From NCBI GenBank assembly GCA_947593515.1, contig CANQDQ010000002.1:179471-243470 (forward strand): a DNA stretch of 64,000 nt, written 5' to 3'. Each line of letters begins with the position of its first letter. The first letter of the stretch is position 1. This DNA is from an uncultured Bacteroidales bacterium (GTDB lineage Bacteria > Bacteroidota > Bacteroidia > Bacteroidales > UBA11471). Shown here piece after piece: positions 1 through 9,440 of this stretch. The position numbers were made by a program, and so were the translations under genes. Under the pieces are notes generated by a model. That model saw only the letters and a list, made by a program, of their open reading frames with translations. It searched no databases and had not been told where the DNA came from.

Positions 1-2
1 CA

Positions 3-383
3 AAAGTGGAGTTTTACGTGCGGGAAGTTCCCGATATAGCGTGGGAGCTTTTGGACGTTGCCGACAAGCCGCTGACTATCGTCTATCCCGATGCGCGGAA
101 TTTGGCGGAGAACGTAACGGCTCAGGACGGAAGCGTGGGCATACGCATCACGAAAGAGGCTTTTTCGCAAAAATTGTGCGAGCGATTCCGCAAAGCCATC
201 GTATCGACCTCTGCCAACATAAGCGGTGCGCCCTCCCCCGCCTGCTTCGCCGAAATATCCGATGAGATAAAAGCCGCCGTCGATTACATCGTCGAATATC
301 GGCAAGACGACGAATCCCGTCCGCAGCCGTCGAGCGTGATACAACTCGGCAAGGGCGGACTGATAAAAATACTCCGTCCCTGA
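3..383 (+). CDS. tsaC: Threonylcarbamoyl-AMP synthase (Sua5/YrdC family), 3' part
   Basis: The 5' end lies outside the window, so only about the last 126 residues are seen. The conserved STSANISG block (the SxN motif of the YrdC fold) and the upstream stretch TIVYPDARNLAENV identify the Sua5/YciO/YrdC family. These enzymes make threonylcarbamoyl-adenylate from threonine, bicarbonate and ATP for the t6A37 modification of ANN-decoding tRNAs in the cytoplasm. The stop codon overlaps the next start by one base (position 383), so it is probably co-transcribed and coupled with the sugar transferase. A YciO-type paralogue without this activity cannot be excluded from the C-terminal part alone. Confidence 0.86.
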   Translation, partial: KVEFYVREVPDIAWELLDVADKPLTIVYPDARNLAENVTAQDGSVGIRITKEAFSQKLCERFRKAIVSTSANISGAPSPACFAEISDEIKAAVDYIVEYRQDDESRPQPSSVIQLGKGGLIKILRP

Positions 384-1801
384 TGAAACCCTACCGGCAA
401 ATAACCAAATACGCGGTCGGCGACCTGTTGATGACCAACGCGGGGTGGTTGATGTTCAACCTGCTCCGCTACCGCTTCATCGACTCGGCGAAAAACGCTT
501 TCGATTCGTTGTCGGCGTTTCTTTCGTTCCACACCGTCGTCGAAGGGCAGATACTGTTTCCACTCCTGTTCATGGGCATTTTCTATTTGTCGGGATATTA
601 CAATCGTCCGTTTTTGAAACAGCGTACTGAAGAATTTTTCATAACGGTACTGTCCATATTGGTAGGGACGCTTATCGTTTTCTTCATTGCCGTACTCAAC
701 GACCTGTACGGCGGGCAGTACAGTTACCTTACCTTTTTCGGTATGTTCGGTTTTTTGTTCGTATGCGTTTATACGTGCCGGGTCATCATCACCGGTCATG
801 CCAACCGCAAGATACATTCCCGCCGATGGGGTTACAATACGCTCATCGTTGGCGCCGGCAGACACGCCCGCAAGCTGGCGAACGAAATAACTGGCAGGCC
901 GAAATCGACGGGCTTCCTGCCGGTGGGATTCATCGCCAACGAATATGACGATATGTCGGACAACGATGCTCCGCAGCTTCCTGTTTTCGATATAGATGAA
1001 GCAGATAAACTCATCGAAGAAAAAAAAATCGAACGCATCATCGTCGCCATAGACCGGGACGATTGGCAGTCGCTGCAAGCGACCACCAACAACCTATACC
1101 GTCTCAACCTGCCGATTCTCGTACAAAACGAAGATTATGCCACGCTGTTTTCCCGCGTAAGAATGTCCGATATTCTCGGAATACCGCTTATCGATATTAC
1201 CACCTGTTCGTTATCGGACTGCCAGAAGAACATCAAACGGCTTTGCGACATCGTATTTTCGGCACTGGCACTGGTACTGTTGTCGCCGCTGTTTCTGGTT
1301 ATTGCCATTGTCATATGCGCGACTTCGGGTCGCCCCGTCATCTACAAGCAGACCCGCATCGGACGGCATCGGAAAGCATTCGTATTGTATAAATTCCGCA
1401 GCATGGTGGTGAATGCCGAGAAAGACATTCCCGAACTCTCTTGTGAGAACGACAAGCGGATAACCCCCATAGGCGCGTTCCTGCGCAAATACCGGCTCGA
1501 TGAACTTCCGCAATTTTGGAATGTGCTGCGGGGCGATATGTCGCTGGTGGGTCCCCGCCCCGAACGCGATTACTACGTAAAACAACTGTTGCAGCGAGTT
1601 CCGCACTATAATTTGATTCACCAACTGCGTCCGGGCATCACGTCGTGGGGCATGATAAAATTCGGATACGCCCGTAACATCGACGAAATGATAGAGCGGC
1701 TGCGTTATGAAATATTGTATCTGCAAAATATTTCGCTTTCGCTCGATTTGAAAATCATTTTTTATACCATAAGAACGGTATTTACAGGAAAAGGAATTTG
1801 A
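383..1801 (+). CDS. Initiating polyprenyl-phosphate sugar-phosphate transferase (WbaP/WcaJ type)
   Basis: A 472-residue integral membrane protein. The N-terminal half has several hydrophobic segments followed by a nucleotide-binding-like domain (YNTLIVGAGRHA, about residues 151-162). The C-terminal bacterial sugar transferase domain (about 285-472) shows the typical KFRSM, LDELPQFWNVLRGDMSLVGP and RPGITSWG blocks. By family it transfers a sugar-1-phosphate from a UDP-sugar to undecaprenyl phosphate, the first step of a capsule, exopolysaccharide or O-antigen repeat unit, at the cytoplasmic face of the inner membrane. The sugar cannot be read from sequence. It overlaps the upstream stop by one base and is followed after one base by the ClC gene, so the three are probably one transcript. 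Confidence 0.9.
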   Translation: MKPYRQITKYAVGDLLMTNAGWLMFNLLRYRFIDSAKNAFDSLSAFLSFHTVVEGQILFPLLFMGIFYLSGYYNRPFLKQRTEEFFITVLSILVGTLIVFFIAVLNDLYGGQYSYLTFFGMFGFLFVCVYTCRVIITGHANRKIHSRRWGYNTLIVGAGRHARKLANEITGRPKSTGFLPVGFIANEYDDMSDNDAPQLPVFDIDEADKLIEEKKIERIIVAIDRDDWQSLQATTNNLYRLNLPILVQNEDYATLFSRVRMSDILGIPLIDITTCSLSDCQKNIKRLCDIVFSALALVLLSPLFLVIAIVICATSGRPVIYKQTRIGRHRKAFVLYKFRSMVVNAEKDIPELSCENDKRITPIGAFLRKYRLDELPQFWNVLRGDMSLVGPRPERDYYVKQLLQRVPHYNLIHQLRPGITSWGMIKFGYARNIDEMIERLRYEILYLQNISLSLDLKIIFYTIRTVFTGKGI

Positions 1802-1802
1802 C

Positions 1803-3590
1803 ATGAAGAAACAAGATTGGCTTCTGAAAATACTGGTGTGGCGTGAAAAGCATATCAAGGAAAAAAATTTCATCTTGATATTGAGTTTCATTATCGGCGT
1901 TCTCGGAGCGTCTGCCGCATTCATTCTGAAAGAAGCCATACATATCATACAACTGCTGCTCACCGACCATTTTTCCGATGAGAAAGCCAACTATATGTAT
2001 CTGCTCTACCCCGTCATCGGGCTGCTGCTGTCGTCGCTTTACGTACGTTTCGTGGTAAAAGACAACATCAGCCACGGCGTTACGCGGGTGTTGTATGCGA
2101 TTTCCCAGCACAAAAGCCGACTGAAAAAACACAATATGTACAGTTCGGTGATAGCCAGCTCCATCACGATAGGATTCGGCGGTTCGGTGGGAGCCGAAGC
2201 CCCTATCGTATATACGGGTGCTGCCATAGGTTCCAATCTGGGGCGCGTGTGCCGCCTCGACCCGCGCACTTTGATGCTGATGGTCGGGTGCGGTGCGGCA
2301 GCCGGTATTGCCGGCATTTTCAAGGCGCCGTTTGCCGGACTGCTTTTCACCATCGAAGTGCTGATGCTCGATTTCACCGCAGCCACCATCATGCCCTTGA
2401 TCGTATCTTCGGCTACGGCGGCGACCATCACCTACCTGCTGTCTGACGGAAAAGCTCTGTTTGCCGGCATTCCCATTTTGCCGTTTACGTTCGACCAGCT
2501 CGGCTATGTTTTGGCATTGGGCGTTTTCTGCGGATTCGTTTCGCTCTACTTCACCCGCATGATTTATTTTTTGGAACGGCAGTTCAAGCGATTGCGAAAG
2601 CCGGTATGGCGATTCATCGCCGGCTCGGCGATATTGAGTACGACGATATTTTTCCTGCCTCCGCTTTACGGCGAAGGGTACGACTCCATTACCGTGCTGC
2701 TGCAAGGCGATGCACGCGCCATTACCGAAGGCAGTTTCTTTTATGCATGGAAAGAGAGCTTCACCGTATTGGCGGTTTATCTTGCCTTGATAGTCCTGTT
2801 CAAAGTCTTCGCTACGGCAGCGACCAATGGCGGCGGCGGTGTGGGCGGTACGTTTGCGCCGAGCCTTTACGTGGGTTGTATGGCCGGATTCCTGTTCGCT
2901 TTTGTTGCCAACCGTTTCGACATATTTTCGGACACACTGCTATCGACGACCAACTTCGCCCTCATGGGTATGGCAGGCGTCATGGCAGGCGTCATGCACG
3001 CGCCGCTCATGGCACTCTTCCTCACGGCGGAACTGACCGGCGGATACAGCCTTTTCCTCCCGCTGATGATTACTTCTGCCGTAGCGTTTTGGACGATTCG
3101 CATCTTCGAGTCGCACAGCATATACACCATGCGTCTGGCAAAAAACGGCGAACTCATTACCCACCACAAAGACAAAGCCGTGCTTACGCTGCTGAAAATA
3201 GACAGCGTCATCGAAACCGATTTTCTCTCTGTAAAACCGGAAATGACACTCGGCGATATGGTGAAAGTCATCGCCAAATCGCATCGCAACATCTTCCCTG
3301 TTGTCGATGAAGGAAATAAAATGTTGGGCATCGTCCTGCTCGACGATATACGGAACATCATGTTCCGCCCCGCCCTTTACGAGCGTTTCAAAGTACAGAC
3401 ATTCATGACCATACCGCCCGCAAAAATCGTGATAAACACGCCTATGGAACAAGTGATGAAAATTTTTGACGAAACCAATGCGTGGAATCTGCCCGTAGTC
3501 GATGAAAACGGGGAATATATCGGATTCGTTTCCAAGTCGAAAATCTTTAACTCCTATCGTCGGGTGCTGGTACATTATTCGCAAGACTAA
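1803..3590 (+). CDS. ClC-family chloride channel/transporter with CBS pair
   Basis: A 595-residue polytopic membrane protein with about ten hydrophobic helices. ClC signatures are visible: GSVGAEAP (about residue 126, ion-binding loop with the gating-position glutamate) and GGGVGGTFAPSLYVG (about 340). The C-terminal part (about 455-595) carries two CBS domains (SHRNIFPVVDEGNKMLGIVL and NAWNLPVVDENGEYIGFV), which in ClC proteins bind adenine nucleotides and modulate transport. The likely role is Cl- transport or Cl-/H+ exchange across the inner membrane. It starts one base after the sugar transferase and is followed 10 bases later by fmt, so it lies in the same gene string. Confidence 0.93.
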   Translation: MKKQDWLLKILVWREKHIKEKNFILILSFIIGVLGASAAFILKEAIHIIQLLLTDHFSDEKANYMYLLYPVIGLLLSSLYVRFVVKDNISHGVTRVLYAISQHKSRLKKHNMYSSVIASSITIGFGGSVGAEAPIVYTGAAIGSNLGRVCRLDPRTLMLMVGCGAAAGIAGIFKAPFAGLLFTIEVLMLDFTAATIMPLIVSSATAATITYLLSDGKALFAGIPILPFTFDQLGYVLALGVFCGFVSLYFTRMIYFLERQFKRLRKPVWRFIAGSAILSTTIFFLPPLYGEGYDSITVLLQGDARAITEGSFFYAWKESFTVLAVYLALIVLFKVFATAATNGGGGVGGTFAPSLYVGCMAGFLFAFVANRFDIFSDTLLSTTNFALMGMAGVMAGVMHAPLMALFLTAELTGGYSLFLPLMITSAVAFWTIRIFESHSIYTMRLAKNGELITHHKDKAVLTLLKIDSVIETDFLSVKPEMTLGDMVKVIAKSHRNIFPVVDEGNKMLGIVLLDDIRNIMFRPALYERFKVQTFMTIPPAKIVINTPMEQVMKIFDETNAWNLPVVDENGEYIGFVSKSKIFNSYRRVLVHYSQD

Positions 3591-3600
3591 AAACATTTTC

Positions 3601-4566
3601 ATGAAAAAAGAAGAGTTGCGCATCGTATATATGGGTACGCCCGATTTTGCGGTGGAAAGCCTCCGCCGCTTGGTCGAAAACGGGTACAACGTGGTCGGTG
3701 TCATCACGATGCCCGACAAGCCGGCGGGACGCGGACACAAAATACAATTCTCTCCGGTCAAGCAATACGCCTTGTCCCGAAATCTGCCCCTGTTGCAGCC
3801 CGAAAAACTGAAAGACGAAAATTTCCTTTCGGCACTGCGGGCATGGCGAGCCGACCTGCAAATAGTCGTCGCATTCCGTATGCTGCCCGAAGTCGTCTGG
3901 AATATGCCGCCGCTGGGCACGTTCAATCTGCACGCCTCCCTCCTGCCGCAGTATCGCGGGGCTGCGCCCATAAACCGCGCCATTATGAACGGCGATACCG
4001 TTACGGGCGCTACTACGTTTTTCCTTTCGCACGAAATAGATACGGGCGCTATTGCCCTGCAACGCTCCGTGCCTATCCTGCCCGACGACAATGCCGGCAC
4101 GCTGCACGACAAGCTGATGATGCTGGGCGCTGAAATGGTAACCGACACGGTCGATGCGCTTCTCGAAAACAGAATCGTGCGCATCGAACAACAGGAATTG
4201 ATAAACGAACCGCTGCGCCCCGCCCCCAAAATATTCAAGGAAGACTGCCGAATAGACTTTTCGCAGCCGGCGTATAAAATACACGATTTTGTGCGGGGGA
4301 TGTCGCCTTATCCTGCCGCATGGTGCTCGTGGAGCAACGGGCAAGAAACATTCGCTCCCGTAAAAATTTTCGAGACGGAAGTCGTAAAAAGCGGAAACGG
4401 AAAAGCCGTCGGCACGCTCCATACCGACGGAAAAACATTTATCGAAATAGCTTGCGGAAGCGGGGCGATACGATTGAAATCGCTGCAGCTGCCCGCCAAG
4501 AAAAGATTGTCCGTCGAAGAATTGTTGCGAGGATTCCCGTTAGACAACACGTGGATATGCGACTGA
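3601..4566 (+). CDS. fmt: Methionyl-tRNA formyltransferase
   Basis: This 321-residue protein begins with RIVYMGTPDFAV and contains the HASLLPQYRGAAPINRAI active-site block of Fmt, which uses 10-formyl-tetrahydrofolate to formylate initiator Met-tRNA. The C-terminal OB-like domain (from about residue 205) is present. The ATG at 3601 was chosen because it follows the ClC stop by 10 bases; an upstream in-frame extension would overlap the ClC reading frame by about 90 bases and has no homologous sequence. It is the last plus-strand gene of this block and is followed at once by a strong hairpin terminator. In the usual bacterial pairing fmt lies next to def, which is not seen here. Confidence 0.96.
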   Translation: MKKEELRIVYMGTPDFAVESLRRLVENGYNVVGVITMPDKPAGRGHKIQFSPVKQYALSRNLPLLQPEKLKDENFLSALRAWRADLQIVVAFRMLPEVVWNMPPLGTFNLHASLLPQYRGAAPINRAIMNGDTVTGATTFFLSHEIDTGAIALQRSVPILPDDNAGTLHDKLMMLGAEMVTDTVDALLENRIVRIEQQELINEPLRPAPKIFKEDCRIDFSQPAYKIHDFVRGMSPYPAAWCSWSNGQETFAPVKIFETEVVKSGNGKAVGTLHTDGKTFIEIACGSGAIRLKSLQLPAKKRLSVEELLRGFPLDNTWICD

Positions 4567-4613
4567 AAAAACAGCGGAGGTCGAATATTTCGACCTCCGC
4601 TGTTTTATTTTTT
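4567..4613. terminator. Strong bidirectional intrinsic terminator
   Basis: A perfect inverted repeat of about 18 bp (arms near 4567-4585 and 4589-4606, three-base TAT loop) is flanked by A-rich sequence on the left and T-rich sequence on the right. It sits between the convergent fmt and ugd genes and can terminate both. Confidence 0.9.
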
Positions 4614-4623
4614 ACCTACTATA

Positions 4624-5937
4624 TCAACGCCCGATGCACAAGTAGGTGAATCCGACTTTCTGCAACTCTGCGGCGTCGTAAATATTCCGACCGTCGATAA
4701 TCAGGGGAACAGACATGGATTCTTTTATTCTGTTCCAGTTCGGCAAGCGAAATTGTTTCCATTCCGTATGCACCAGCAGTGCGTCGGCATCTTGCACGGT
4801 CGCATACATATCGTCGGCATATTCCACCGTATCGCCTATGCGGCGCCGGCATTCGCACATCGACACAGGGTCGAAAACCTTGATGCGACAACCGGCTTCC
4901 TGCAAAAGTTTTATCGTTACCAGCGACGTGGCTTCGCGCATATCGTCGGTTTCGGGCTTGAAAGCCAATCCCCACACAGCGATGGTTTTGCCCGCCAGAT
5001 TTCCGTTGTAATAACGTTGCAGTTTGCGATAGAGAATGCTTTTCTGCGACTCATTGACTGCTTCCACCGCTTGGAGAACTTTCATTTCGTATCCCGATTT
5101 TTGGGCGGTTTTTATCAACGCCTTTACATCTTTCGGAAAACAGGAACCTCCATAACCGCAACCCGGATAAAGAAATTTCGAGCCTATGCGACTGTCGCTG
5201 CCTATACCCTTGCGCACCATATTCACATCGGCGCCTACCAATTCGCACAAGTTGGCAATATCGTTCATGAACGATATGCGCGTGGCAAGCATGGAGTTTG
5301 CCGCATATTTTATCATTTCGGCGGAGGGTATATCCGTGAAAATGACGCGAAAATTCTGCAAAAGGAAGGGTCGGTACAGGCGACTCATCATCTCTTTTGC
5401 CTGTTCGCTTTCGACTCCTACGACCACACGGTCGGGCGACATGAAGTCTTTTATGGCTACGCCCTCTTTCAAAAATTCGGGATTGGACGCAACGTCGAAA
5501 GGCACCGATACGCCCCGTTTATCCAGTTCTTCTTTTATTGCGTTTTTCACCAACAGGGAGGTACCCACCGGCACCGTGCTTTTGGTAACGAGCAACGTGT
5601 ATTTGTCGATATGACGGCCGAATGTGCGAGCTACGTCCAAAACGTAGTGCAGGTCGGCGCTGCCGTCTTCATCGGGAGGCGTACCCACAGCAGAAAAGAC
5701 GATTTCCACATCGTCGATACACGCTGCCAAATCGGTCGTGAAATGCAGGCGATACTCCTGCATATTACGCAGCACCATCTCATCAAGACCCGGTTCGTAA
5801 ATAGGAATTTCGCCTCGTCTAAGCCGGCTTATTTTTTCGGCATCTATATCCACGCAGGTTACATCGACTCCCATTTCGGCAAAACACGCGCCGCTGACCA
5901 ACCCGACGTAACCGCTTCCGACAACCGCTATTTTCAT
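4624..5937 (-). CDS. ugd: UDP-glucose 6-dehydrogenase
   Basis: A 437-residue protein with the N-terminal Rossmann motif VGSGYVGLVSG (residues 6-16) and the catalytic cysteine block GYGGSCFPKD (about residue 262). The central domain and the C-terminal UDP-binding domain (AVWGLAFKPETDDMREA) are complete. It oxidises UDP-glucose to UDP-glucuronate with two NAD+, supplying acidic sugars for surface polysaccharide. It starts 15 bases after the stop of the sugar transferase at 5953-6582, so the two form a minus-strand pair. A related UDP-sugar dehydrogenase with another substrate (for example UDP-HexNAc) is less likely, because the length and motifs fit the Ugd/TuaD class. Confidence 0.93.
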   Translation of the reverse strand: MKIAVVGSGYVGLVSGACFAEMGVDVTCVDIDAEKISRLRRGEIPIYEPGLDEMVLRNMQEYRLHFTTDLAACIDDVEIVFSAVGTPPDEDGSADLHYVLDVARTFGRHIDKYTLLVTKSTVPVGTSLLVKNAIKEELDKRGVSVPFDVASNPEFLKEGVAIKDFMSPDRVVVGVESEQAKEMMSRLYRPFLLQNFRVIFTDIPSAEMIKYAANSMLATRISFMNDIANLCELVGADVNMVRKGIGSDSRIGSKFLYPGCGYGGSCFPKDVKALIKTAQKSGYEMKVLQAVEAVNESQKSILYRKLQRYYNGNLAGKTIAVWGLAFKPETDDMREATSLVTIKLLQEAGCRIKVFDPVSMCECRRRIGDTVEYADDMYATVQDADALLVHTEWKQFRLPNWNRIKESMSVPLIIDGRNIYDAAELQKVGFTYLCIGR

Positions 5938-5952
5938 AATTCGATTTTTATT

Positions 5953-6582
5953 TCAGGAATTTTGATGCAAAGCCCCGAAAGTAAGAAACATTATTTTGAA
6001 ATCCAGCCATACACTCCATTGCTCCACATAACGAACATCGTATTCGACCCGCTTTCCCATTTGCCACAGCTCCTTAGTTTCGCCTCTGTATCCGGAGGCT
6101 TGCGCCCAGCCGGTAAGACCGGGTTTCACCAAATGGCGCAGCATATAATTGTCGAGAAGGGTTGAATACTCTGCCGTATGTTTGAGCATGTGCGGACGCG
6201 GACCCACAATTGCCATATCGCCTTTCAGTACATTGAAAAACTGGGGCAATTCGTCGAGGCTCGTTTTCCGCAAGATTTTTCCGATTTTCGTTATTCGAGT
6301 ATCGAATTTAGATGCCTGTATATTGTCGGCATCGTCGTTCAGGTGCATGGTACGGAATTTCAGGCATTCAAATTCCTTGCCCATATATCCGGTACGTTTC
6401 TGTCGGAACAGCACCGGTCCGCGCGAAGATATTTTTACGGCAACCGCCAACGGCACAAACCATAGTGGTGACAGCAATACCATCGGTATTGCCACCAATA
6501 AATCCATACATCGTTTTATGCGTCGGTTCATCAAGTTTTGCAAAGGGCATTTTTGCACCGACACGATATTTTGTTCTGTCAT
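5953..6582 (-). CDS. Short sugar-phosphate transferase, catalytic domain only
   Basis: A 209-residue protein made of one N-terminal membrane segment (about residues 25-50) and the bacterial sugar transferase domain: FRQKRTGYMGKEFECLKFRTM, TSLDELPQFFNVLKGDMAIVGPRPH and KPGLTGWAQASGYRG. This is the PglC/WecP-like minimal form, lacking the large N-terminal membrane region of the paralogue at 383-1801. By family it loads a sugar-1-phosphate onto undecaprenyl phosphate. It is directly upstream of ugd in the same operon, which suggests a surface glycan with a uronic acid. The first ATG was kept; a second in-frame ATG 17 codons later (MNRRIKRCM) is a plausible alternative start. Confidence 0.9.
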   Translation of the reverse strand: MTEQNIVSVQKCPLQNLMNRRIKRCMDLLVAIPMVLLSPLWFVPLAVAVKISSRGPVLFRQKRTGYMGKEFECLKFRTMHLNDDADNIQASKFDTRITKIGKILRKTSLDELPQFFNVLKGDMAIVGPRPHMLKHTAEYSTLLDNYMLRHLVKPGLTGWAQASGYRGETKELWQMGKRVEYDVRYVEQWSVWLDFKIMFLTFGALHQNS

Positions 6583-6636
6583 GAATGAAAGGAAGATATA
6601 GAATATAAACGTTCTTTCACGGTAAATATTGTTTAT

Positions 6637-8517
6637 TTACCGTAATTTTTCGTCTATCAAATCGATTTTCTGCACGAGCAGCTCCATATCTTCTTTCAGT
6701 TTCTCTATTTTACGTTCCAAATCTTTCACCATTTTATTTCCCGATTTCGAGGAAACATTGAGAAAGCCCATATTGTTTTGATAGGTTTGCAGGTCGCTTT
6801 TCAAATTTTCGTATGCGCGTACCAGACGCTCGCGCTCCCGGTAGAGTTTGTTTTGCGCCTGATCCGACGACGCCAGTTGTTCCACGTTTTCGACAAAGGC
6901 GTTCATACGACTGTGGTTTTCTTTTACATTCCAGCGTTTGAAATGAGCATCGACGGCATCTTGATACTGTTTGCGCAGCTTGTCTTTTTCTTTGAACGGT
7001 ACGTGCCCGACAGCCGCCCATTCCGTCATCAAAGTGCGGACTTGCGCCAGCCCCTCTTCTTTATCGACGGTTTCGTCTATGGCATTCAATTTCTCTATGA
7101 CAGCCTGCTTGGCAAACAGATTCGCCTGTTCTTCGTCTTTTTTCGAGGAGAAATTTTGTTTGCGGCGTTCAAAGAAATAATCGCACGCTTCCGTGAATTT
7201 TTTCCATACCGCATCGGAATATTTGCGGGGCACGGCACCGATGGTGCGCCATTCCTGTTGCAATTTCACCAGTTTATCGGCAGTCGCCCGCCAGTCGGTA
7301 CTCTCTTTCAACGCTTCTGCCTGTTCGCAAAGAGCCTTTTTCTTTTCGAGGTTGGCTGCCATATTCTCCTTCACCGACTTGTAATATTCGGCTTTACGGG
7401 CAAAGAATTGGTCGCACCCCTTGCGGAAACGCTCGAACAATTGCGTATTCACTTTACGGGTGGCAAAGCCTATCGTTTTCCAGCGTTCCTGCAAGTCGAG
7501 AATCGCTTTGGTTTTTTTGTCCCACTCGGCAAACGATTGCAAACCGTCGCAATCGATACTTTCCAATTCCTCGCAGATCGCGATTTTTGCCTGTTCGTTG
7601 GCTTGGGCTGTTTCTTTCAGACTCTCGAAATGCTGCTGGTACCGTTTGTTTATCACGGTCGATGCCTCTTTGAAGCGATTCCAGATGCTTTCGCGCAACT
7701 CTTTCGATACGGGACCTATGCCGCGCCATTCATCGTGCAAAGACTGTAACGTTTTGAACGACGCCAAAATATCTGCATTTTCAGCCAACGCTTCCGCCTG
7801 CTCGCAAAGAGCGGTTTTCTGTTCGAGATTTTTCTTGAAATCGTAATCGCGCAGTTCGTTGTGTATTTTGAGCAGGTCGTAAAAATTTTCGGAATAGGTC
7901 TGAAATTGTTTCCACAAGTTGCTCACTTCGGTTGCCGGTACTTCGACAATCTCTTTGAACTCCTGTTGCAGCTCTTTGAATTCGTTGTAATATTTTCCGA
8001 TATTGTCGGTATCGTTCAAAAACTCTTTTATACGGTCGAGAATAGCCCGCTTGCGGGTCAAATTGGCTTCACGCGCTTTCTCTTGGAGTTCGATGTACGC
8101 GCTCTTTTTCTCCTTGTAATCGGACAAGAGTTTTTTCAAATCCTCCTCCTGATCGTCGAAAGGTATTTGAAAATCGCCCCGTTCGTTTTCGGGCGTTTCT
8201 TCAAAAAGTTTATGGGCTGCCTCTATTTCTGCTTTCCGTATTTTATAATATTGTTGTTTCAACGATTCTATCTCGTCTTTTATCTCCTCTATCGGAGCTT
8301 CGAGCAGCGTTTTTATCCGCGCGACGATTTGTTCGCGCGAGTATTTTTCGGCGACAACCGGCTGTTCTGCCGCTTCGGTTTCGGGCACAGACGTTTCGTC
8401 TGCTTCCTGAGCAAGAGGTTCTGTATTTATAATTTCCTCTTTTTCATTTACTTCCGAATCTTTCGACAGATTCTCATCTACTTCATTTTTCTCTTGAAAA
8501 ATATCTTGTGATTCCAT
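6637..8517 (-). CDS. DUF349 repeat protein
   Basis: A 626-residue, highly charged, mostly helical protein. After an acidic low-complexity N-terminus (about residues 1-65) it carries at least five copies of the DUF349 repeat, recognisable by W-x-x-I/V-G-x-V/A-P/T-x-K/R cores such as DEWRGIGPVSKE, ERWKTIGFATRK, QEWRTIGAVPRK and TEWAAVGHVPFK. The C-terminus (about 550-626) is a predicted coiled coil. No signal peptide is seen, so it should be cytoplasmic. The family is widespread in Bacteroidota with no established role that can be read from sequence. It is preceded by the cas6 terminator and appears to be its own transcription unit. Confidence 0.9.
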   Translation of the reverse strand: MESQDIFQEKNEVDENLSKDSEVNEKEEIINTEPLAQEADETSVPETEAAEQPVVAEKYSREQIVARIKTLLEAPIEEIKDEIESLKQQYYKIRKAEIEAAHKLFEETPENERGDFQIPFDDQEEDLKKLLSDYKEKKSAYIELQEKAREANLTRKRAILDRIKEFLNDTDNIGKYYNEFKELQQEFKEIVEVPATEVSNLWKQFQTYSENFYDLLKIHNELRDYDFKKNLEQKTALCEQAEALAENADILASFKTLQSLHDEWRGIGPVSKELRESIWNRFKEASTVINKRYQQHFESLKETAQANEQAKIAICEELESIDCDGLQSFAEWDKKTKAILDLQERWKTIGFATRKVNTQLFERFRKGCDQFFARKAEYYKSVKENMAANLEKKKALCEQAEALKESTDWRATADKLVKLQQEWRTIGAVPRKYSDAVWKKFTEACDYFFERRKQNFSSKKDEEQANLFAKQAVIEKLNAIDETVDKEEGLAQVRTLMTEWAAVGHVPFKEKDKLRKQYQDAVDAHFKRWNVKENHSRMNAFVENVEQLASSDQAQNKLYRERERLVRAYENLKSDLQTYQNNMGFLNVSSKSGNKMVKDLERKIEKLKEDMELLVQKIDLIDEKLR

Positions 8518-8589
8518 TTTTCAAAAATTTAGATAGAAAACATTTTCAACCTACAAAATAAGGGAATTTTTTTCGATTTTGCCCAATAA

Positions 8590-8624
8590 AAAAACGACAT
8601 TTTTTGAAAAATGCCGTTTTTTCC
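8590..8624 (-). terminator. Intrinsic terminator after cas6
   Basis: An inverted repeat with arms at about 8590-8603 and 8607-8620 (one mismatch, three-base loop) is followed in minus orientation by a run of seven T. It lies about 20 bases beyond the cas6 stop and ends the PPIase-M16-cas6 transcript. Confidence 0.75.
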
Positions 8625-8641
8625 CTTTTTTCGGTCTTGTT

Positions 8642-9415
8642 TTACTCGTAAATCTCTATGCAGCCGAAGCCGAGACTTATCTTGTCGCCAAGTCCGGTAT
8701 TGTGTATCAATTGTTGCAAAACGGGGTGTAAAGTAAGGTGGAATTTGCACATATAACCAATGACTTTGGATTCTTCGCGCGTAAAACGTTTGATAAATAT
8801 GCCTTTCCGTTTGGGCGGAGCTATCAGCTCAAATTTGAGGTCGGCATCGAACGGAAATTCCTTTCCGTAAAAATAGCGGTATTTATCCAAGATGCTCCGC
8901 AGCAAAAGCTGTTCGTAATCGGGCGAATCGGGTCCGACATACTCGAAACTGCGATTGGCGCGCATACAGGTAATGACTATCGGCGACAACGACAGATAGG
9001 TCATGGTTTCGGTATATTCCACCGGATTGCTCTTGACGAGGGCATCGATTTTGAAGCCGACTTGCGAACGTCTGTCGCCGATGAGAATTTCCCGCTCTAA
9101 AAATATTTTCTGGAAAAATTCTTCGGTACCGCGCTCAGGCAGGGTAGATATCCACAACTGCACCCGTTTTGCCAGCACGTACAGGCGGTCTTCCTCCACC
9201 TTGATTTTGGGAATATAGAAATTGGATACCGACATCAATTTGTATTGGGTGTTCATTTCCGGCAAAAAGCCGTTCATTCCCAACCATTGTTCGTAGGCAG
9301 CCCTGTCTTCTGTCAGAAGTCGGTGAATACACGATGACAGTTCGTATTGATAACTTACCGGCAAAATGTTTCCCGAGTATTCCGACTGTACTGTTAGCAC
9401 TAATTTGAAACGCAT
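8642..9415 (-). CDS. cas6: CRISPR-associated endoribonuclease Cas6 (orphan)
   Basis: A 257-residue protein ending in the glycine-rich loop GLGDKISLGFGCIEI that marks the second ferredoxin-like domain of Cas6-type RAMP proteins. The N-terminus MRFKLVLTV and a histidine at about residue 31 (LSSCIHRLL), where catalytic His is found in many Cas6 proteins, also fit. Cas6 cuts CRISPR repeat RNA to give crRNAs. No repeat array, cas1, cas2 or effector gene occurs anywhere in the window. The start lies 25 bases after the M16 protease stop with a good AGAGAGG ribosome-binding site, so it belongs to a PPIase-M16-cas6 operon. It may serve a CRISPR locus elsewhere or act on another RNA. Confidence 0.88.
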   Translation of the reverse strand: MRFKLVLTVQSEYSGNILPVSYQYELSSCIHRLLTEDRAAYEQWLGMNGFLPEMNTQYKLMSVSNFYIPKIKVEEDRLYVLAKRVQLWISTLPERGTEEFFQKIFLEREILIGDRRSQVGFKIDALVKSNPVEYTETMTYLSLSPIVITCMRANRSFEYVGPDSPDYEQLLLRSILDKYRYFYGKEFPFDADLKFELIAPPKRKGIFIKRFTREESKVIGYMCKFHLTLHPVLQQLIHNTGLGDKISLGFGCIEIYE

Positions 9416-9440
9416 AATATTTCCTCTCTTTTTTATATTG

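Noticed and set aside
8518-9440. CRISPR array next to cas6
   Set aside because: No regularly spaced direct repeats were seen on either side of cas6 or elsewhere in the window.
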